Origin: a virus
Virus record (IMG/VR): IMGVR_UViG_3300042731_003040
Coordinates: 44,380-108,379 of that record
Strand: one strand, 5' to 3'
DNA length: 64,000 nucleotides
Shown in pieces: positions 8,670 to 14,725 of the stretch. The notes under the pieces are model-generated. The model worked only from the letters and a program-made list of their open reading frames with translations, did not search any database and was not told the DNA's origin. Both the position numbers and the translations under genes were made by a program. Position 1 is the first letter of the stretch; each line of letters starts with the position of its first letter.

Positions 8670-10091
8670 ATGCGTGAGAGAACCACTTGGAGCCTAGAAG
8701 CTATTGCCGCCAGGACTGCAGCGGAGCAGGAGCGTACCGCTGACGATCCTCGGGCAATGAATCAAGACCACCATTCTCAGCAACCGTCGGCAGACCAGTA
8801 CGAGATCGGTGGGCCCAGCGACTTCGCAGAGGATGTGACTCCTCCCAACTGGAAGGACGAGCAGGCTGGTGGCGAGACGAAGAGGGATGAGATCGGACTT
8901 CCCCAGTTCGACTCGGACACCTTCAAGCAAGGCGCCTTGGACGAGGAGCATCTGCTCAAGAAGTCCGAGGTCTGTTCGAAGGTGGCCTCTTTGATCCTTG
9001 GCGAGGCCACAGAGGCTGCTGTCGAAGATCAGGCTGTCGAGTTGATGGACCTCTCCGATGCCACTCTTCTGTCGATGTACGCTCGTGTACTCGAAGCCAA
9101 GGGTCAGGTTCCTCCCCAGTTCTTGAAGAACAAGGGCGACGACAAGGGCGACGACAAGGGCGACGACAAGGGTCAAGAGCAAGACAAGGAAGCTGCCCAG
9201 CAGAAGCAGCAGCAGGACCAAGCCGAAGACCAGGAAGGTCAAGAAGGCAAGGAAGCTGCCCAGCAGAAGCAGCAGCAGGACCAAGCCGAAGACCAGGAAG
9301 GTCAAGAAGGCAAGGAAGCCGCTCAGCAGAAGCAGCAGCAGGACCAAGCCGAAGACCAGGAAGGTCAAGAAGGCAAGGAAGCTGCTCAGCAGAAGCAGCA
9401 GCAGCAGGGTGAAGGCGAGGAAGGCGACCAGGAGCAAGGCAAGGAAGCCGAGGCTCTCAAGCAGGCTTCCGAGGCTCTGACCCTTTTGGCTCAGCAGCAA
9501 CCGTTCCAGGCTCAGGCTCAGCAGTTGCTATCGCTGGTTCAGCAACAGTTGGCCCAACAGCAGCAGCAGTCTTGCTCGACTCCGATGTCGCAGCAACAGC
9601 AGCAGGCTCAGCAGCAGATGCAGCAGGCTCAGCAGATGATGGAGCAGGCTCAGCAGATGATGCAGCAAGCCCAGCAGCCGCAGCCGCAACAGTCGATGGA
9701 GGACGAGCTCCTCCAGCAGTTGCAGCAGGAGCCTGGTCAGGATGACCTGATGGAAGAGACCATCGAGATGGAAAGCCCTTCGATGGATGTCGGTGAGATC
9801 GCTCTGGACCAGCAGGATGCAGAGACTCTCGGACAGCTCTTCGCTTCCAATCCGGAAGTTCAGCAGGCCAGGCAGGCTCAGGCTCTGGAGACCGGGGTGC
9901 CTCAGGCTCCCTCAGCTCCAATGACTCGCACTGCTTCGGTCAATCCGTCCCTGCGAACTGTTGGCACTCAGCCGACAGGTGGGGTCTCCCAATTGGGAGG
10001 TGCTGCTGCTGCTGACTCCGGCTCCCAGGATACGGACAAGCTTTCAGCTCTCTGGAATTCGGCTCCTGACGTCAAGGATGTTTTCCGCTGA
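8670..10091 (+). CDS. Scaffold-like Q/E-rich protein with tandem repeats
   Basis: This 473-residue protein is extremely hydrophilic and rich in Gln, Glu and Asp. Residues 1-150 are mixed and acidic. Residues 155-166 hold three GDDK units, and residues 173-245 hold 21-residue repeats (KEAAQQKQQQDQAEDQEGQEG-like, three copies plus part of a fourth). Poly-Gln stretches follow to about 345, then an acidic helical region and a Ser/Thr/Gly-rich end. Composition and position, after the protease and before decoration and capsid genes, fit a head scaffold or core protein. AGGAG lies 11 bases before the ATG. The repeats make its length likely to vary between relatives. Function is inferred from place and composition. 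Confidence 0.65.
   Translation: MRERTTWSLEAIAARTAAEQERTADDPRAMNQDHHSQQPSADQYEIGGPSDFAEDVTPPNWKDEQAGGETKRDEIGLPQFDSDTFKQGALDEEHLLKKSEVCSKVASLILGEATEAAVEDQAVELMDLSDATLLSMYARVLEAKGQVPPQFLKNKGDDKGDDKGDDKGQEQDKEAAQQKQQQDQAEDQEGQEGKEAAQQKQQQDQAEDQEGQEGKEAAQQKQQQDQAEDQEGQEGKEAAQQKQQQQGEGEEGDQEQGKEAEALKQASEALTLLAQQQPFQAQAQQLLSLVQQQLAQQQQQSCSTPMSQQQQQAQQQMQQAQQMMEQAQQMMQQAQQPQPQQSMEDELLQQLQQEPGQDDLMEETIEMESPSMDVGEIALDQQDAETLGQLFASNPEVQQARQAQALETGVPQAPSAPMTRTASVNPSLRTVGTQPTGGVSQLGGAAAADSGSQDTDKLSALWNSAPDVKDVFR
9132..9167 (+). repeat. 12-bp tandem repeat, three copies (GDDK)
   Basis: The unit AAGGGCGACGAC is repeated three times exactly inside the scaffold-like gene, in frame, encoding KGDD units. It lies just upstream of the longer 63-bp repeat. 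Confidence 0.9.
9186..9404 (+). repeat. 63-bp coding minisatellite, three and a half copies
   Basis: Units at 9186-9248, 9249-9311 and 9312-9374, then a partial fourth from 9375. They encode a 21-residue unit starting KEAAQQKQQQ. Copies are nearly identical at DNA level, with synonymous changes such as GCTGCC against GCCGCT, so the expansion looks recent. All units keep the reading frame. Confidence 0.92.
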
Positions 10092-10097
10092 TCGTCG

Positions 10098-10110
10098 GGG
10101 CCCGAGGCCC
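10098..10110 (+). terminator. Short GC-rich hairpin after scaffold-like gene
   Basis: GGGCC, loop CGA, GGCCC: a compact five-pair stem just downstream of the scaffold-like gene. It has no T-run after it, so it may attenuate or protect mRNA rather than terminate fully. Confidence 0.35.
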
Positions 10111-10130
10111 ATTCAGATGAAGATGTAGAT
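10111..10130 (+). promoter_or_regulatory. Shared intergenic motif upstream of decoration/capsid genes
   Basis: ATTCAGATGAAGATGTAGAT here matches 18 of 20 bases of the segment at 40200-40219 upstream of the tail sheath gene. The core AGATGTAGA also recurs at 52798-52806 just after the tail tube gene. Two of the three gaps precede abundant virion protein genes, so a phage-specific promoter or mRNA element is possible. No clear -35/-10 pair of the sigma-70 type is seen. Confidence 0.4.
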
Positions 10131-10173
10131 AGGCCCATCCACCCCAGTCAATGAGAAGATCTAGGAGCAATTA

Positions 10174-10797
10174 ATGCCTCTCAGCATCGGACAAGGCTCG
10201 GGTGACTTCCGGGAGACCTCCGGTAGGGTACAAATCCTCCATGCAGGAGTCCGCAACTCTGTGGGCATTCTGACGGCGGATGCGTTCACGCAGGCGAATC
10301 CCCCCATCGTCACCACGGCAGCCAACGTCAGCACGACATTGTCGGGCATCTCGAAGTTGGGTGTCTTGGGTGCTTCCATCGCCTTCACCAGGCCCGATAT
10401 CGGCAATGCCCGAATCGGTGGCCCGGTGCAGGTGGGTGCTGCCTATGTGGCAGCTCAGAAGCCCCTCGGCATCTTCATCAACGATTCGCTCGGCAATGCC
10501 TACGAAAACACACCGGGTCCCGCCTCCGAGCGTGGTCCGTACCTCTCAGGTCAAGGTACCTGTGCCGTATCTCTCTGGGAGACCCAGATCCAGATCGGTG
10601 CCAACACGGCCCTGACCTACGCTGCTGGTGACAAGCTGTACGCCAGTGTGAACGGCCTGCTCACGAACAGGATTGAGGACGCTTATGAGTACAACGTGTC
10701 CGGTCAGAACGACCCGGATTTCGTGACAATCATGGGTGTCGTCAAGATCGCTCCTGATGCAAGCAACACTCTGATGGTCCTCGACCTGCGAGTCTAA
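10174..10797 (+). CDS. Putative head decoration protein
   Basis: This 207-residue protein is rich in Gly, Ala, Thr and Val with a predicted beta-rich fold and no membrane or signal segment. It begins after a good ribosome site (AGGAG, 7 bases from ATG) and lies 16 bases before the major capsid gene, the usual place of a decoration or head-stabilising protein. Codons look like those of the capsid gene (many GGC/GGT, ATC, GTC), as for a strongly expressed product. The motif LSGQGTCAVSLWETQI is notable but not diagnostic to me. Decoration protein is inferred from context; a capsid chaperone is the alternative. Confidence 0.55.
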   Translation: MPLSIGQGSGDFRETSGRVQILHAGVRNSVGILTADAFTQANPPIVTTAANVSTTLSGISKLGVLGASIAFTRPDIGNARIGGPVQVGAAYVAAQKPLGIFINDSLGNAYENTPGPASERGPYLSGQGTCAVSLWETQIQIGANTALTYAAGDKLYASVNGLLTNRIEDAYEYNVSGQNDPDFVTIMGVVKIAPDASNTLMVLDLRV

Positions 10798-10813
10798 GCG
10801 GAGGAAAGGTGAC

Positions 10814-11692
10814 ATGAATCAGGTTTCCAACGCTGTCAAGCAGCAGATCATCAGCGAGTACATCAAGACCGCAGCTGGCCGTGCCAAGCTGGCAGCCTCG
10901 ATGACCCAACCTCTGCGTCTCCGCAGAGACTACACCGCCGTCGGCCGCAAGACCTTCTTGGTCGAAGAGCTGCCTGATGGCGCACTCCCCATCTACGACA
11001 AGGACCCCGAGGTCACAGCGTACGTCGTGGGCGAGGAAGGCGAGAACATCGTCGCCATCCAGAAGCCACGTCGTGTGATCTTCCCGTTGTTCGAGATCGC
11101 CTCGAATCCCGAGATCCCCTTGACCCAGATCAAGGAGCGTCGTTTCGATCTGATCGAACGATCCCAAGACCTGGCCAAGGCTCAGATTCAGGCGGCCGAG
11201 GACGAGCGGGTCTTCGCCGTTCTGGACTCCATCGCCGTATCGGGCTTCGACACGCTTCCGGGTGGAACAAACCCGGATGTGAACGTCGTTGCTCCGATCA
11301 GCCCGTCGGTGCTGGCTGACGCCTTCGCTGAAGTGGAGAGGCACGACCTTCGGGTCGCTCGCATCTACATGAATGCGGTGGACTACGCCGACATCCGCAA
11401 GTTCGGTCGGGACATCCTGGACATCGAGAGCCAGGCCACCCTGCTGAAGACGGGTCTGCAGGCAACCCTCTGGGGCGCTCAGATCATCACGAGCCGCCTG
11501 GTTCCGGCCGGGTACGTGTATGTCTGTGCAGAACCGGAGAACTTCGGCCGGTTCCCCGTTCGGACCGAACTTACCGTTCTGTCGGCAGACGATCCGAAGG
11601 CTCGAACCATCGGGTTCAGCTGCTTCCAGAACGTCGGAATCGGTGCCTTCAACCCCCGTGGGTTGGTCCGCATCGTGGTCACTCGACTGTAG
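10814..11692 (+). CDS. Major capsid protein (HK97 fold)
   Basis: This 292-residue protein is the likely main shell protein. It has an N-terminal helical arm (about 1-40), then a segment with KTFLVEELPDG, a long helical region containing FDLIERSQDLAKAQIQAAED near 115-135 (spine helix), and a C-terminal beta-rich A-domain and P-domain part (GYVYVCAEPENFGRFPV near 236, IGFSCFQNVGIGAFNPRG near 265). The ending RGLVRIVVTRL is usual for HK97-like capsid proteins of this size. A strong ribosome site (GGAGGAAAGGTGAC) precedes the ATG. The gene follows the putative decoration gene and is closed by a strong hairpin, which fits high expression. Confidence 0.82.
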   Translation: MNQVSNAVKQQIISEYIKTAAGRAKLAASMTQPLRLRRDYTAVGRKTFLVEELPDGALPIYDKDPEVTAYVVGEEGENIVAIQKPRRVIFPLFEIASNPEIPLTQIKERRFDLIERSQDLAKAQIQAAEDERVFAVLDSIAVSGFDTLPGGTNPDVNVVAPISPSVLADAFAEVERHDLRVARIYMNAVDYADIRKFGRDILDIESQATLLKTGLQATLWGAQIITSRLVPAGYVYVCAEPENFGRFPVRTELTVLSADDPKARTIGFSCFQNVGIGAFNPRGLVRIVVTRL

Positions 11693-11720
11693 TAGTTTAG
11701 GCTACTTAGCGAGTATTGTT

Positions 11721-11754
11721 GAGCCCCTGGTCGGCAACAGCTGGCCGGGGGCTC
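11721..11754 (+). terminator. Strong hairpin terminator after capsid gene
   Basis: A 15-pair stem (GAGCCCCTGGTCGGC, loop AACA, GCTGGCCGGGGGCTC, with a few G-T pairs) lies 29 bases after the capsid stop. It is followed by the T-containing ATATTTGTCT. It is a good candidate to end the capsid transcript, although the T-run is imperfect. Confidence 0.7.
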
Positions 11755-11822
11755 AGCATATTTGTCTGACTGGTTGGCCTGTTTAAGGGTCTAAGGTAAC
11801 GGGAACCGTCCGAAGTTTATTT

Positions 11823-11900
11823 GTGATAACCATCCCTACCGAGATCGCTCGTGAGTTGATGATCTTGGCCGACCGGGTGGCCGCTAAACCTAGCGTCTAG
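11823..11900 (+). CDS. Possible 25-residue mini-ORF before UDG gene
   Basis: In the 248-base gap after the capsid gene a GTG-started frame encodes ITIPTEIARELMILADRVAA flanked by a few residues. The composition is protein-like (an amphipathic helix), but the ribosome site is weak and the frame is very short. The rest of the gap holds the hairpin at 11721-11754 and otherwise nothing I recognise. Confidence 0.22.
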   Translation: MITIPTEIARELMILADRVAAKPSV

Positions 11901-11940
11901 GGAGTTACTTTCGTCCGTCTGCTGGTGTATCTCTAGAGGG

Positions 11941-12606
11941 ATGCATGCGTCTTGGAAGAAGATCCTCCAAGGGGAGTTCGAGAAGCCCTACTTTCAGTCT
12001 TTGATAGAGTTCGTCAATAAGGAGCGTAGGGAGGGCGTGGTCTTTCCTCCTCCGGGGACGCTTTTCAATGCCTTTCAAGTCCCCTACGAAGAGGTCAAGG
12101 TTCTGATCCTAGGGCAAGATCCTTACCCCAATGCCGGACAGGCTTACGGTTTCTGCTTTTCGGTGCAGCCTGGCGTCAAGCCTCCCCCTAGCCTTGTGAA
12201 CATCTACAAGGAGCTGGAGGGGGACCTGGGGATCAAGCCTCCAAAGCACGGATGCCTTCAGCATTGGGTGGACCAGGGGGTCTTCCTTCTCAACGCTGTA
12301 TTGACGGTCCGAGCTCACCAGTCGGGTTCTCACCAAGGCAAGGGGTGGGAGCAGTTCACAGACAAGGTCATACGGCTCCTAGACGCCCGTCAGGAGCCTG
12401 TTGTCTTCGTTCTATGGGGCAGGTATGCCCGGAACAAGAAGGACCTCATAGACTGCCAGAGGCACCTTGTATTGGAGGCTGCTCATCCCTCTCCAATGTC
12501 GGCTAGGAACGGGTTCTTCGGAAGCCGCCCCTTCTCTCAGATCAACGCAGCCTTGGAGTATTCGGGGCTGGATCCTATAGACTGGCAACTACCCCCGAAG
12601 GTCTGA
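11941..12606 (+). CDS. ung: Uracil-DNA glycosylase (family 1)
   Basis: This 221-residue enzyme removes uracil from DNA by cutting the N-glycosidic bond, the first step of base-excision repair. All family-1 hallmarks are present: the water-activating motif GQDPYPNAGQAYGFCFSV with catalytic Asp60, Phe73 for uracil stacking, the LLNAVLTV strand with Asn118 for uracil recognition, and the DNA-intercalation loop HPSPMSARNGFFGSRPFS with His182. The length equals that of E. coli Ung (229). The ATG stands directly after AGAGGG, an unusually short spacing, but no upstream start exists in this frame. TGA overlaps the next ATG by one base. It is odd to find it next to the capsid genes rather than among replication genes. 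Confidence 0.96.
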   Translation: MHASWKKILQGEFEKPYFQSLIEFVNKERREGVVFPPPGTLFNAFQVPYEEVKVLILGQDPYPNAGQAYGFCFSVQPGVKPPPSLVNIYKELEGDLGIKPPKHGCLQHWVDQGVFLLNAVLTVRAHQSGSHQGKGWEQFTDKVIRLLDARQEPVVFVLWGRYARNKKDLIDCQRHLVLEAAHPSPMSARNGFFGSRPFSQINAALEYSGLDPIDWQLPPKV

Positions 12607-13211
12607 TGGAGCAGCTAGCTTTTCCGTTCTTTGAGTGGGAGGTAGCAGTACCTTTGGAGCCTCAACCCTACTATGGGAGCAGTTTTTTTGGGGGTAATGA
12701 CTGGCACTTCTGGACAGGCGGGGGGTGTACTTCTGTCGCTACTTTCCCAACCAAATCCTACGAGAACAAGGGGACCTACTATCATGCTTGCCCTTTCAAG
12801 GTAGGAAGACAGGCTGGGGGTGGGGTGATAAGGAAAATCCGGCTCTTCCAAGGGTACTCAGAGACCTGGTACTGGATTCTGAGTCTGGATCCGGTGGGAG
12901 ATTGTGTAGACTTGCTGAGCGATTGGGAGTCTCTCGGGGTTTCTAACAGGGAATGGTACCACTACGACGACAGATACTGGCACAACGAAGAAATCCATGT
13001 GAGGTCTCGGGATGCTATTGTTGCTCGGAAGAAGACTCCTTCCAAGATTCCATACTTGACCTTAGAGTACAACGTGGAAGGGGATGTGGTGGGCGCTAAA
13101 CTAGAACTTTTTAGGGCTTATTCAGGTGAAGAGCTTGAAGAGCTCAAGAACTTGGTTCCCTCAAAGGCTTTCGATCTAATTAAGTCTGCCTATCAGGAAT
13201 GCATGTGTTAG
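12606..13211 (+). CDS. Hypothetical protein, Trp/Tyr-rich
   Basis: This 201-residue protein is translationally coupled to the uracil-DNA glycosylase (1-base overlap). It is rich in aromatic residues (WHFWTGGG near 33-40, ETWYWILSLDP near 86-96, REWYHYDDRYWHNE near 115-128). No membrane segment, signal peptide or known motif is seen. The coupling hints at a shared regulatory unit with the glycosylase, but not at a function. Confidence 0.6.
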   Translation: MEQLAFPFFEWEVAVPLEPQPYYGSSFFGGNDWHFWTGGGCTSVATFPTKSYENKGTYYHACPFKVGRQAGGGVIRKIRLFQGYSETWYWILSLDPVGDCVDLLSDWESLGVSNREWYHYDDRYWHNEEIHVRSRDAIVARKKTPSKIPYLTLEYNVEGDVVGAKLELFRAYSGEELEELKNLVPSKAFDLIKSAYQECMC

Positions 13212-13220
13212 GGCTTGTGG

Positions 13221-13490
13221 ATGACTAGCATGGACCAAATTGTAGAAGAGATGGACTTTCAGGTTCTGCAAGAGGGAATCGAGAGTATTCAAGGTGGGGT
13301 CTCTACTCTGAAGGTTTGGGTAATAGGGCTGGTTCGCAAGAACTCTGGGGAGAGTGTACCCCTTTTGGTCTACCTGGAGCGCGAAGAGGCTATGAAAAGC
13401 TACGGATCCATGACTCAAGTGATGCTGAAGCGAGGGTTGGATTCCGAGTGGGAGTTGACTCTCAAGAGCAGGTATCTGGAGAATTTGTGA
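13221..13490 (+). CDS. Small hypothetical protein
   Basis: About 89 residues. The frame could start at TTG 13215, ATG 13221 or ATG 13230; 13221 is chosen because AGGG lies 7 bases before it. The predicted fold mixes beta and helix (GGVSTLKVWVIGLVRKNSG, then a helical REEAMKSYGSMTQVMLKRG). No motif is recognised. It stands in a short run of unknown accessory genes after the glycosylase. Confidence 0.5.
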   Translation: MTSMDQIVEEMDFQVLQEGIESIQGGVSTLKVWVIGLVRKNSGESVPLLVYLEREEAMKSYGSMTQVMLKRGLDSEWELTLKSRYLENL

Positions 13491-13572
13491 GAGGGGAGGC
13501 CCTCTGCTTTCGGTAAAGTATTTGTCTGATTGTCTTAGGGGGAGCCTATTTGCTCTTCAGGAGATGATCAAG

Positions 13573-14682
13573 ATGAGTAACCAGATCCGATACAAGTTGG
13601 GGGACTACTTGACCTACACGGCCACCCGGAGCTTCGATCTTGGCGCCCACCCGGGCCTGAAGATTTCGGCGGGAGATGAGGTACTGTTCGACGGTACCAT
13701 CATGAAGTTTGCCGGAATGGAGGTATCCATTCCCAAGCTTCGGGGAGCTATCAAGCTGGGGTGGTTGGTACCGGCTCAGCAGTACGATCCTGAGGCCCCG
13801 GTATTTCCTGTTTCGGCAGGCATTCAGGTTCGGGCGGCTGATGGCGGCAACCCGATGAACCCCAACCCCCCAAAAACACTTTCCTCTACGGTAGCTGCCG
13901 AAGAACAGGAAGTGATGGCTGTCAGCAGCCACGCCGCTCAGACGAGAGACCGAAACGTGACCAACTACCGGCGTACCCCTGCTTCTGAGAGCAGCCAGGG
14001 ACAGAGGTATGAGGGCACCACTGTCGAAGCTCAGGATGGTACGGTGGTCCGGAGCATTCGTACCCCGGCTCGTCAGGACACCAATCTTGGCAAGAAAACG
14101 CCTGGACAGGCCATCTCCGAGGCTGAGAAGGCTTCCAAGATTCAGCCTGGTCAAGGCATGACCCAGGAGGATTTGCTGGCTAGGATGAGTCCTGAGGACC
14201 GTGAGCAATACCTCTCAGAGATCCGTGCCCGCAAGAGCCAGTACGTAGACGAGCCTCAGGTGGTAGGCCGTGTGTCTGCTACTCAGGTTTCGGAGAGCAT
14301 GGGTATCAAGACGGCTATGACGGTTGGTGGGGGCACGGCCATTGCAGATCCCAGCTCTGGGGAGAGGGCTCCTCAGAACGTGGTAACCGAGGTAGAGGGG
14401 ATCAAGTTCACCAACACCTCTTCGGTCAAGAAGCCAGTTCAGCCTCAGTCTCAGCCTGTGGCCCCTGCTGACGAGGGTAGTTCGAGGAAGATTGCCAAGG
14501 CGATTTGCTCGGATTTCCCGGATAACTACGTGTTCACGGACCCCATTCGCAAGAAAATTGCCAGGCTTCAGGCAGACTACGATGATCGGCCGGACATCAT
14601 TCGGGCCGTAGCAGCAGCGGATACCGATCCCGAGGTTCGAGGACGTCTGTTGGAGGAATTTCCCCAGGCATTCTCGGGGTGA
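13573..14682 (+). CDS. Putative virion-associated protein with N-terminal beta domain
   Basis: About 369 residues when started at ATG 13573, which has AGGAG 9 bases upstream; a longer frame from TTG 13522 adds 17 unlikely residues. Residues 1-60 form a compact beta domain (YKLGDYLTYTATRSFDLG, then an IPKLRGAIKLGWLVP end). A Ser/Thr/Gln-rich disordered middle (about 80-300) follows, with a short helical C-terminal unit (about 305-365) containing HEAT-like spacing (NYVFTDPIRKKIARLQADYD, DIIRAVAAADTDPEVRGRLL). Function not recognised. The flexible linker between two small domains is typical of structural adaptor proteins. Confidence 0.6.
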   Translation: MSNQIRYKLGDYLTYTATRSFDLGAHPGLKISAGDEVLFDGTIMKFAGMEVSIPKLRGAIKLGWLVPAQQYDPEAPVFPVSAGIQVRAADGGNPMNPNPPKTLSSTVAAEEQEVMAVSSHAAQTRDRNVTNYRRTPASESSQGQRYEGTTVEAQDGTVVRSIRTPARQDTNLGKKTPGQAISEAEKASKIQPGQGMTQEDLLARMSPEDREQYLSEIRARKSQYVDEPQVVGRVSATQVSESMGIKTAMTVGGGTAIADPSSGERAPQNVVTEVEGIKFTNTSSVKKPVQPQSQPVAPADEGSSRKIAKAICSDFPDNYVFTDPIRKKIARLQADYDDRPDIIRAVAAADTDPEVRGRLLEEFPQAFSG

Positions 14683-14725
14683 GCGGTTTCTATTTGTGGG
14701 CGGCCTAATCTGAATAGGTTGCCTC

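Noticed and set aside
9132-9404. Possible CRISPR-like array
   Set aside because: Repeats are contiguous, have no unique spacers and are in frame within a protein gene. They are a coding minisatellite.
8694-9500. 268-residue Leu-rich minus-strand frame
   Set aside because: It is the antisense mirror of the Gln-rich minisatellite (CAG read as CTG gives Leu). The composition is an artefact, not a membrane protein.
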